Assembly (NCBI GenBank): GCA_022661535.1
Contig: JAKULF010000004.1
Coordinates: 6,324,001-6,388,000, forward strand
Direction of reading: 5' to 3'
From: Eutypa lata
Taxonomy: Eukaryota > Ascomycota > Sordariomycetes > Xylariales > Diatrypaceae
DNA length: 64,000 nucleotides
Shown: positions 54,732-64,000 of the stretch, piece after piece
Position numbering within the stretch: the stretch's first letter is position 1
How the letters are laid out: each line of letters starts with the position of its first letter
Translations under genes and position numbers: made by a program
Notes under the pieces: model-generated
The model's input: only the letters and a program-made list of their open reading frames with translations
Told to the model about the DNA's origin: nothing
The model's database searches: none

Positions 54732-55260
54732 TGAGAGTGGGAGTGAGTGGGTGAGACGGACAGAGAGAGAAAGTGAAGGTAATTAGTGGCTTCTGATGCG
54801 AGAGGGCATGAGGGAAGAAGAGAATTACTACATGTAACAACACCACTCACTCATGTCACGAAGACATATACGAAATTCGGGAAATGGATTCTCCGAGTAG
54901 GATCAAGATATATCTCTTCTCTTCCAGATAGATAGATACATACGGTTGTTGTATGACACCTGAGATAAATACCATGCCAGGTCTCCGTGGCCGAGCAGAG
55001 ACGGCCTTACTTACGCCTATTCGTCAAAAACTAGAAGAATAAAAATAAAAATAAAACCCGAGGTATCTGGCTCTACGCGCGAAACAAAAAGATAACCCCC
55101 CCAGCAATGCTAGCCTTCTTTTCCTCCCAAATTCCGTCCTTGTTACAAAACGCCATCATTTCGGTTCCCGCTCATCCTATTTCTCAAAATGCCCAATGAC
55201 CAACTCTTACGCCACTGCCGTACATTATTCCTCCTAATTTTTTTGTCCTCCCTCGTCTCC
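54732..55260. other. Convergent intergenic, no gene seen
   Basis: 3' flanks of the hydrolase and Swc3-like genes. No feature was recognised. Confidence 0.5.
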
Positions 55261-57697
55261 TTAGCTTATAGTAGCAATAAAGTTTTGGTATTGCTCGTCT
55301 TCGCCCACTGCCTTGGCAATGGGTTTCTGTGGCGGTGCAAGCCCTGAAGTTGGTTTCGTATTCCACAGCACTCCGGGTTGAGATGAGTGAATAGGCAGGC
55401 CAACCTTGGGCGTTTCGGAACGGCCATCTCCAACTTCGTCTTCATCATCTCTTGGTAACCGCATGGCAAGGAGCACATACTCAGCCCGTGTCATGTTGTC
55501 CATGACATCATCCATATAACGCCGCACTTCGTCTTCGGGCGCTACGACCTTCGCTAAGTGGTCGAGATATTTTCCAGAGTGTGAATGTACTCTGATGGTC
55601 ACGGGTTGGTAGTAATCTAATGCCGGGTCACCGCCATACTCCAACTTGCTGCCCTTGCGCACAATAAGGAAGGATGCGATGACTTGAGCCGGGCCAGAAT
55701 GTTCAAGAATGCTGTATTTTGGAAATAGATACCTATCTCCTGAGCCACCCGGGAATTCAAGAGCAACGGCAGAAATATCCGGTTTTAATGAGGGTGGCGG
55801 GCCTTTGGAGCGCAATGCCTGTTGAGGAGCCCCAACATTCTGCTGCTGAGCTGGCGAGGAAACGGAAGACTTCCTTGAAGTTGTGCTGTTCGGTAAGTTA
55901 CTATTATCTGCAGCATTCGATGGCGTTGATTGCAAATGTCCGCCACTAGTAGGCTGAGATTTAGCCTGCTCCTCGGGAATACGGTCCTTCAGTCTATCGA
56001 GTATATCTTTCAACTCGGTTGCGTCATGGAATTTCGTCTTGTTCTGCGCTATTCTGCGAACCAACTCTCTGCATGAGTTATCATCCAATGCCCTCTTCAC
56101 CAGGAGTATCACTAGCGGGTCGCTGTTCGGTGGAGGTCTCAAATCTGTCGACTTTTGTTTGGGATTTGAACTGAGTACAATGTTGAGAATTGAACTGACT
56201 TCGTCCGCAAAATATTTTACTTTCCTACCGCCAACGAGTAACCGATCCGCTGATGGCCCTTGCTGTCCGCCCTTCTTTTTGTATTCGACTGTGATTTGAT
56301 CTATGATTTTCTGGAAATGAGCTAGTTCCTGAGGCGCTGCATCACCTACTGCGACGCGCTTCATCAAGTCACGAAGATGGGGGTCTTCTGAAGCCCTCTC
56401 CGCTAATGTGACGATGATCGGATCTGCGCCTGGTGCTGCTGGCGTGGACTGCTTAGCTGCGGGGGCCGGCGGGGGTTTAGCTCCAGATGGAAGAGCCGAT
56501 CCACTAGCAGCTGCCGGCGGGTTTGGGCCTTGTAGCGGTCGAGACGGTGTTAGGATTGACTGCGGCATGCTCGCCGGAGGGAGGGTAGAGCCAGAGGGGA
56601 TAGTCGGTGTATGGGCGTGGGTATGAGAATGAGCGTGGCCATGAGTCACAGGGGGAATAGGAGCAGGGGAGGGTTGAGGAGCAGCGAGAACGGACTCGAG
56701 CCCCCGTGGAGAAGTCAGTGATTTGTTCGGGGTAGTTGTTACAGGTGGAGGCCGATTGTGAAAATCCGGTTGTGGCATTCGAGGTTGGCCTGGGATTACC
56801 GGGGGTGCTGGAGCCGGTGGTTGCATCTGTGATTGATGAGCTTGAACTGGACCTTGTGCCTGGACCTGGTTTTGGGTTGCCAGCGGCTGTATCTGAGCTG
56901 GAGATTGTAGTTGTGACTGCGGCGGCTGGCGCTGAGGCTGAGATGGCGTATGCAACGGACCAGGCGATGGGACACTCGTCGCGGTTGTCCCTGTTACAGT
57001 CGTAGGTGCCGGTTTAGCGGCTGGTGTAGCTGGTGTAGAAGGGGTTTTCGGTTTCGGTGGTGGCGGCATTACACCATTAGGCGGGCCATACTGCATGATA
57101 GGCCGAGAAGTCGAGTTGGTAGTAGCGGGTTTGGGATCCTTAACGGCGTACATAGTAGCTTCGAGGACATGGGGTTCGATGGTGATGGTGACTTGGCCAA
57201 TTTTAGTCATGCTATCCTTCGGAGGATTGTTCGGCTCTTCCTTAACTACTCCTTTCCGTTTCGTTGGCTTCGTCCAGTATTTCTCGAATATGCCCTCGTG
57301 GGTCCATATTTGACGCGACCTAGCCAGGGACTCAGCCAGTACACCACTACTCAACCAATCAGTACACACAGAGCATCACAAAGATTGAGATAAATAGTTT
57401 TATTTCGACATACCTCTCCTGTATAGATTGGTAATCCTTGTTGGAGAGATCATCTGGCTGTGGGTTTTCCACTGTAGGAAGTGGGTTACCGGCTTGTATC
57501 GACTTGGGCAGCGGAGGTTCTTCAGGAACAGTAGGTTCTGGTGGCGCGGGTGTCTTTTGTGTTGCTGTCGATGAGGGGGCTGGCACAGACGTAGAAGACG
57601 GCGTAGGAGAGGATTCCGAAGGTGTCACGGCGCGTTTCTTAGCACTCTGTTCGATCCGCGCAGCTGCCCTTGGGGGCAACTTCCGCTTTCTCTCCAT
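55261..57697 (-). CDS. SWC3: SWR1-complex subunit Swc3-like protein
   Basis: Two exons, 57697-57414 and 57346-55261 (intron 67 nt), give 789 aa. The N-terminus is basic (MERKRKLPPRAAARIEQSAKKRA) and Pro/Ser-rich. Across the splice, SIQES-GVLAESLARSRQIWTHEGIFEKYWTKPTKRKG is the hallmark block I associate with fungal Swc3. The central 250 residues are Pro/Gln/Ser-rich and disordered, with a HGHAHSHTHAHTP stretch. Two similar modules follow at about 330-460 (DPIIVTLAERASEDPHLRDLMKRVA and DPLVILLVKRALDDNSCRELVRRIA), an internal duplication. The C-terminus has YMDDVMDNMTRAEYVLLAMRLPRDDED. Swc3 belongs to the chromatin remodeller that exchanges H2A for H2A.Z. The assignment is from motif memory. 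Confidence 0.72.
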
Positions 57698-59621
57698 TGT
57701 GCTAGTAGGAAAGAATACAGATGATAAATTAAATAGATAAAGTAGGTCCGGTTACAGAGACATGGGAGGCCGACTACGGTGATGGTAGATCATCGGGGAA
57801 TCGTGGAGAAGAGGAAGAGAATGGAAACAAGTCTTGTATAATAACTTTCTCTAGTTGATATAATTGGATAAATAAGCCAAGGCCTGGCTGAAGCTATGTA
57901 CTTATGAGCTAGCTACGTAGCTCAATCCAAAGAAAAGAAATTAAATTTTTGTTTGATTGTTTGGGTATGTTGCTTGTGGAATAGACAAACAAACAAGAAT
58001 GTCAAAAAGTACGGCCAATGAATTGAAGTATTATTAAGTAAAAAAGAGTAAAAGGTAAAGATGGGGAATGAGGGTAGAGAGGGACGAACTTGGAAGAAGT
58101 TCTGGTGAATTATTGGAGAAAGCCGTGGCAGGCATGCGTGGAGAGTAGAGCAGCAGAGCAGAGCAGAGCCTCTCGTTCGCTGGGCTGGGCAGTTAATTGG
58201 AATAAGCCAATAGAAACGCACCATATTTAAACCATCTCACGACACTAATCTCTCCACTTAACCAATTATAGCCTAGTAGGAATTCCTGTCCGGTTACATA
58301 GTCCATCCCTGGAGTTCAATTTACCTGATGATGGGAATAACCAAAGTATGTACTTCGCATGATGGAATGAATTCTAAGATTGACTTCCATACTCAGAGAT
58401 ATATGCAAATGGTAACACAGCTCACTTAAATACCTACGTAATAAACCATCATATTTCAGGGATGATTTGATGTTAGTTAGGCAGTTGAAGTTGAGGCTGA
58501 AAGTAGCCTCTATATCTGATGTTTGAAGGTCTCCCGTTCTCAACTGTTTGCTCAGAAATTTGGTGATTTCAAAACCTAGCAGACTATAGTCCGAGATACC
58601 AGGATCTCAGCCTCGGTAACAATGTTCATACGCAGGACATGGCGTGTCCAGCATTTGTATGTTAGTAATCGATAAATTTCAGAGTAGTAGAGCCAATACA
58701 TACGTGAAGCACACGTAAATCTCAGATATTTTGTTTCTCTATTCTCCCACAGGTAATTTGTATACATACTCTGTATAAGTTCTTTTGACTTCGTAGTTAG
58801 GGATATATATGCTGATTTTCTTGGTGCAATATTATTGGTGAAAGGTAGGAAAGCTGGGACATAATAGACCTAACTAATTGGAGTTCAATCATACAGCTCG
58901 GCGTCGGTGATTAGGCCGCGTGACCGACCAACTAGGAACTTCCGGGCTGTCGCGTCTTTAAAAGACAGAAATAAGTTAGTGTAGGCAAGTCATGAGCGTT
59001 AAAATATGCAATTATAAGACCCAGTTTATTTTAACCATCTTAAAGTCTCCTGGTGATTACCTGCTTGTGTTGCTTTAAAGCTTTCATATGATACGATATT
59101 CCTACTCATGAATATTCCAACTGAACTTTTCCAACTGGTCTGCCTGTGAATACTGGATATACCTACATATCTACCTGAAGGTCCTCTATATGGTTGGATC
59201 TATTATTCCTAGTAATTCAAGAGGATCCGACTCTTTGGTAGCTTCTATCTAGTGGTAAACTCTATTCTAACCGATACATCCGCTAATTGAGAACGACACC
59301 ACGTTGAGTTACCATCAAATAAGAAAAAAACGCTCCGTTATAGCCACGTATTCATACAATAACAGCATCCAAAACTTATCAAACCCCAAGGTGCCTAGAT
59401 AAGCTGCCTAGAAAGAGATTCGAGGCGGGGCGAGGCTGTTACGTGCTTACTGTACCTAATCAGTCCCGAACTTCTAACTCTCAACTCCAACTTTGAGACG
59501 GCGGTATTTTTAAAGCCCGACGCAGACTTCATTCTCTTGACAAGTTCACCTGTTTTGATCATGTCTATGCGGTAACAGTAACCCTAATAAAATATCTTCT
59601 GTTTTGGGCGCAAGCGGCGTG
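57698..59621. other. Intergenic, about 1.9 kb, no gene seen
   Basis: Divergent promoter space between the Swc3-like and ABHD12-like genes. It includes a GCAGA repeat run near 58148. Three small minus-strand frames lack features, and no RNA gene was recognised. Confidence 0.45.
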
Positions 59622-61109
59622 ATGGCTCGAACTCCTCCTTGGGGCATCGGCGTCGCCGCCGGTCTAGGAATTCCGGTCGGTCTCTACGTCTTGATGCTCG
59701 TGCTTGGCTCCTTTCCGTTCTTTCAGCGAATGTAGGTTTTCCATTCTCATGTTCAGAATTCCATATATCTAATTGGCTATTAGTTTCATGTATGCCCACA
59801 AGTTCAACACCTTATTTTGGCATGATCTCGATAAACCGGAGTACTGGGGCTTTGCTAGTGAGTCCCATATTCCCATATGTCTAGCATATCGAACGTTGGC
59901 TAAATGGTTGAACTCAAGCCAATCAAGTCACCTCTTTCTCTATCGGTACAGCAGATGGAGAAACCCTTCATGCTTGGCACGTGTTGCCATTGCGAACTTA
60001 CATGAAGCATGAATCCACACTGCAGTCCCAAAAAGGGGGGTTTTGCGACGATATCACTTCTACTGAATCTTTCAGGTTACTAAAAGATGACCCAAAGGCC
60101 CGTTTGATCGTCTACTGTGAGCTTGACCTCGATCCCTTATATAGCGTCCATTTACTAACATAAGTCGGCTAGTTCATGGGGTCTGTACATGAATGCTCGA
60201 CTCGGCAATTACTTAGCTGACATGAATTCACAGAACGCCGGTCATCTCGCCCAGGCAATACGTACTGACGCCTATCACACACTGACCGACACTTCAGATT
60301 ACCATCTAGTGGCAATCGACTACCGTGGTTTCGGGAAATCGACTGGAACCCCGTCTGAAACTGGCCTCATCCATGATGGTGTTGCCACTGTGAACTGGGC
60401 TGTGAAGACTGCTGGAGTTCCAAGCAACCGTATCGTGATCATGGGCCAAAGTCTAGGTACGGCCGTCACAAGTGGGGTTGCAGAACACTTTGCAATGCAG
60501 GGTGTCGAATTTGCCGGCGTCATTCTGATTGCTGGATTCTCCGATATGCCGACTCTGTTGACTACGTATATGGCTGGCGGAGTTCTCCCTATATTAGCCC
60601 CAATCCGTGCCATCCCGCCTCTTCTCCGATTCTTCCATCGCTTCATTCTTGACAAGTGGAGATCTGCAGAACGACTTACGAACGTCGTATCTACAACCCG
60701 AAATAGATTGCGACTCACGTTCATCCACGCCAAGAATGATCGCGAGATTCCGTGTCATGAGAGCGATACGCTTTTCCGGTTGGCGGCTGGTGCAGCGGCT
60801 GGTGGAGACTTATCCGAAGAGAAATTCGGAGCCTGGAAGGAGGAGAGGACAAAGCGCAAAGACGACGGTAGCTTTGTATCAATTGTCACGGCCAAGCCAG
60901 ACATAATTATTAGACAGGAGCTCGTGCGTTATGGGGGTAAGTGTCTACCAACCTATGTAGCACTTCAGCATCAACATCAGCAGTACCTATTAACTCTTCT
61001 CTTAGGACATAACGGCATCATGCTATCTTCGCAAGTAGCACTGGCGGTGCTACGGTCATTCGAGCTTGAAGCTGAACAGCCCCCTATACAACTACCTGAA
61101 ACACCTTGA
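59622..61109 (+). CDS. ABHD12-like serine hydrolase with an 8-nt microexon
   Basis: Six exons, 59622-59731, 59784-59857, 59919-60116, 60173-60180, 60234-60936 and 61006-61109, give 398 aa. An N-terminal membrane anchor (VAAGLGIPVGLYVLMLVLGSF) is followed by FMYAHKFNTLFWHDL and DGETLHAWHVLPL. The microexon supplies Phe-His-Gly of the YFHGNAGH oxyanion motif, so skipping it would destroy the enzyme. The nucleophile elbow is MGQSLG with Ser203, the acid is Asp299 in HAKNDREIP, and the base is His366 in GGHNGI. The layout matches ABHD12/ABHD13-type lipid hydrolases (in animals, lysophosphatidylserine lipase) anchored in the ER membrane. The fungal substrate is unknown. All intron phases agree. 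Confidence 0.88.
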
Positions 61110-61724
61110 TTCGATGCTACCTCGTATAGATTGAATTAACAAGCATAATATAGGCGTTAAGGGTGTTTAGGTGGAGCGTATTGATTTTTTGAAATCCGAG
61201 ATACTGTTCGAATGATAGAATTATAAAATATTACATGTTTAATTTTTGGTTCGTCCAGTCTGTACATTCTATGTCTTTGAAATATTATGATATCATGTTT
61301 ATAGGCAATGTAGGTGGTAGCCTCAGCCCTATGATCTGACCATGGTGGCTCCCCTCACTCGTCCCATAAAGTACAGATAAGTGGTTGCTTAACCCCACCA
61401 AAGCGCATGCGTTATCCGGCCACCTAACGTCAACCCCACATCAGTCAAGAGTTAACGAGCAACTACATACATTACACAAACTTCCTGATTTCAATTATCC
61501 GGGTTCAATATCTGAGCTATTCGTGATCAATTGGGGTTACGCCAGGCCACAAAGCTACTTCTATAAATTCCACCCGGCGATCTGTTGAGTCTTCTGTCTT
61601 CCCTTTTGTAAAATAGGGCAACGAATACACCAAAGGGTTCGGTTCTTCCACGTCGCATTTCTCCAAACCTCTCCGAAATCCACCTCGGTCTTCCTTCCTT
61701 ACCTGAGCAGCAACGAACAACGAG
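61110..61724. other. Intergenic, NMT promoter, no other gene seen
   Basis: 3' flank of the ABHD12-like gene and 5' region of N-myristoyltransferase. No further feature was recognised. Confidence 0.5.
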
Positions 61725-63429
61725 ATGGCGGAAGAATCAAAACCTGTAAGGGGTAAAGGAAAGGAGGAGAAGAAGGAGAAGGAGCGGGAAAAGGCAGCTA
61801 AGAAGATACATAAAGCGATCGATGGCCTTTCAACCGAACAAGCAGGCCATCTTCTCGACCTCAATCCTGCTCTCGCCCAAGAGCTAGTGAGCGGGAGCGA
61901 TGACGATCCTAACGCTGTCACCGATGCTCTCAGGCGTCTCAATCTACAAGACATTATGACCGGCCTTGCTTCGAGCGGGAAGAATGTAAAGGATATGGGA
62001 GCCTACAAGTTCTGGGCAACCCAACCTGTACCCAAGTTTGGGGATGACGGAGATCCCAACAAGCTTATTGAAGAGGGACCCATAGAGACGCATACGGTCG
62101 ACGATGTTCCAAAGGATCCAGCACCATTGCTCACTGGCTTCGAGTGGTGTGACATTGATCTTACCGACGACGGCGAGCTAAAGGAAGTTTGGGAGTTGCT
62201 CAATGGTCACTATGTCGAGGATAATGAAGCCATGTTTCGTTTTAACTATTCTACCAGTATCTTGAAATGGTAAGTACTCTCTAAGAGTTACTATTCATGA
62301 ATGGGTTTATTGCTCACCAATAATCTTGTGGTAGGGCTATGATGCCGCCTGGATGGAAGAAGCAATGGCATCGCGGTGTCCGGGCGTCCCAGTCTAGGAA
62401 ACTCGTCGCCTTTATTGCCGCCATTCCCGTCGAGCTCCGTATTCGCACCAATGTTCTCCGTACCTCCGAAGTCAACTTCCTCTGTATACACAAGAAACTG
62501 CGCTCCAAGCGCCTTGCCCCTGTTCTGATCAAGGAGATCACCCGTCTTTGCAACTTGGACGGAGTTTGGCAGGCCATATATACTGGTGGGGTCGTCCTCC
62601 CAAAGCCTGTCAGCACTTGCCGGTATTACCATCGCGCAATCAACTGGCAGAAACTCTACGACGTTGGCTTTAGCCCCTTGCCACCGAACAGTAAACCCTC
62701 CTTTCAGATCAGGAAATACGCCGTGCCGGACCGCACCTCAACACACGGACTGAGAGAAATGCAGAAGAAGGACGTCAATGCCGTACAGGAGCTACTAACA
62801 AGGTACTTGGCTAAGTACGATATGGCATCGGCGTGGGACAAGGCTGAGGTCGAGCATTGGTTGTTACATAACAAGAAGGATGCTCTCGAGGAGCAGGTAG
62901 TCTGGTCTTACGTTGTTGAGGTAAGCTTAATAATCAGCGGTATTCTCTCCATATCCAGCCTTGTTAACCGGACACTAGGACGCACATAAGCGGATCACCG
63001 ACTTCATCTCCTTCTATTGCCTCGAATCATCAGTAATAAACCACCCGAAACATAAGAACGTTAGGGCGGCATACCTGTTCTACTACGCTACAGAGACGGG
63101 ACTTACCACGCCAGTCGACAAGGACGCTCTGAAGAAGCGTCTCAATGAGCTAGTGGCAGACACGCTGGTCTACTGCAAGAAGTCCAATTTCGATGTCTAT
63201 AATGCGCTCTCGTTGATGGACAACGGATTGTTCCTCGAGGAGCAAAAGTTTGGCCCAGGAGATGGCCAGTTGCATTATTACCTATTCAATTACAAGGCAA
63301 ATCCAATAGCTGGCGGCGTAGACAAGAGGAATCGCTTAGACACCGAGAACCTAAGTGGCATTGGGTAAGTCATTATGTGGCGATGAAACGGTCCAAGACT
63401 AATCGTATTGTAGGAAAACGCAGATTTAA
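61725..63429 (+). CDS. NMT1: Glycylpeptide N-tetradecanoyltransferase
   Basis: Four exons, 61725-62269, 62335-62920, 62979-63364 and 63414-63429 (16 nt), give 510 aa. The N-terminal 40 residues are Lys/Glu-rich, as usual for ribosome-associated NMT. Then come [60 protein letters not shown] (acyl-CoA/oxyanion region), [37 protein letters not shown] and [11 protein letters not shown]. The enzyme transfers myristate from myristoyl-CoA to N-terminal Gly of cytosolic proteins. Its C-terminal carboxylate acts in catalysis, and here the chain ends GIG-KTQI, the same length as the common GIG-VVML ending. It is an essential single-copy gene in fungi. Confidence 0.95.
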
Positions 63430-64000
63430 TATCAACAAAGGCCACCACATACATCATTTCTTGCCACCGAAAGCCATCATCAGCCAGCAGGCGATCTAGA
63501 GACTCATTAACTGTTGTTAGAGGCTCTACTAGAGTTTACAGTTCATAGAAAACGCCCGGCAAATCAGGCTTCTAATCAGCCAATATCTTTCGGGTATTGA
63601 TTTTGACCTTCCAAGGTGGCCTGAGAAGCCATGGAGCTTTCACGCAGCTCATTGCCCACGTGTCGCCTTTTCTAGCCAGTCTTCACCTTCCACGCGTTGA
63701 TAACGCAAGCCTGTGGTGGAAACATGTAACGAGATGCACAATGATTAGTTCCGAAGAAGCCATCCCTCCCTCTTCTCAGCCACTGCCGGTGTCATTATTG
63801 AACATGTCATTGACCCGAGTATTACTTATATTTATACACCAGGCCAAGATGTATATATACCTGCTAAATAGCAAAGACTATGACTTCCAAAAATAACCGA
63901 CCAACCAGCGGACCTAGTATATGTACCCCAGACATGCACATATTAAGACCCAACTGCGCGAGATCGGGTCATCGTACGACGTCAACGGTAGCTATTAGGT
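63430..64000. other. Right-edge non-coding stretch
   Basis: 3' flank of NMT. The 99-codon plus-strand frame at 63597-63896 has no recognisable features. Nothing else seen. Confidence 0.5.

Noticed and set aside
1..64000. CRISPR arrays, prokaryotic operons, riboswitches, rRNA genes
   Set aside because: None seen. Introns and gene families are fungal nuclear.

Overview
The window comes from the nuclear genome of a filamentous ascomycete (Pezizomycotina, possibly a sordariomycete). Coding regions are interrupted by short introns, mostly 48-190 nt, with GTAAGT/GTATGT-like donors and CTAAC-like branch sites. The gene families are typical of moulds: fungal transcription factors, GH43, NmrA and Swc3. 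One 3.7-kb block is almost pure A/T and has the signature of repeat-induced point mutation (RIP). No assembly-level origin can be read from the sequence, and product names rest on motif recognition, not database searches.

Left part (1-18 kb). This part is gene-sparse and partly decayed. It holds an unrecognised 296-aa protein followed by a degenerate tandem repeat, a TDP2-like EEP phosphodiesterase, the RIP-mutated block (about 5.1-8.8 kb), a secreted GH43 arabinanase/xylosidase-like enzyme, a J-domain protein, a GNAT acetyltransferase with an unresolved 5' end, and a four-exon YoaK/DUF1275 membrane protein. Two gene remnants lie in 14.8-18.3 kb, one with three stops and a frameshift.

Middle (18-32 kb). 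This is a possible catabolic neighbourhood. It contains a PEP-mutase/isocitrate-lyase superfamily enzyme with a GC-AG intron, a fungal transcription-factor middle-region protein that lacks a zinc cluster, a convergent small Zn2Cys6 protein that lacks a middle region, an alpha/beta hydrolase with almost the whole fluoroacetate-dehalogenase active site, and a GC-rich intronless tartrate/isopropylmalate-type dehydrogenase. The housekeeping rRNA cytidine acetyltransferase NAT10/Kre33 follows.

Accessory segment (32.8-44.5 kb). It holds a small secreted cysteine-containing protein, a C-terminally membrane-anchored unknown, a large protein combining a chymotrypsin-like domain with Cys at the nucleophile position and C2H2-like fingers, a phytanoyl-CoA dioxygenase-like protein, a DUF4149 membrane protein, a 53-codon Arg-tailed microprotein and an MDR oxidoreductase.

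Right part (45-64 kb). This is denser and more conserved: a membrane-anchored ZZ/EF-hand protein, an M50B-like protease, an NmrA-like protein, an alpha/beta hydrolase with a 5-nt first coding exon, a Swc3-like SWR1 subunit, an ABHD12-like hydrolase with an 8-nt microexon, and N-myristoyltransferase. Exon structures were joined by hand from splice motifs and reading phase.
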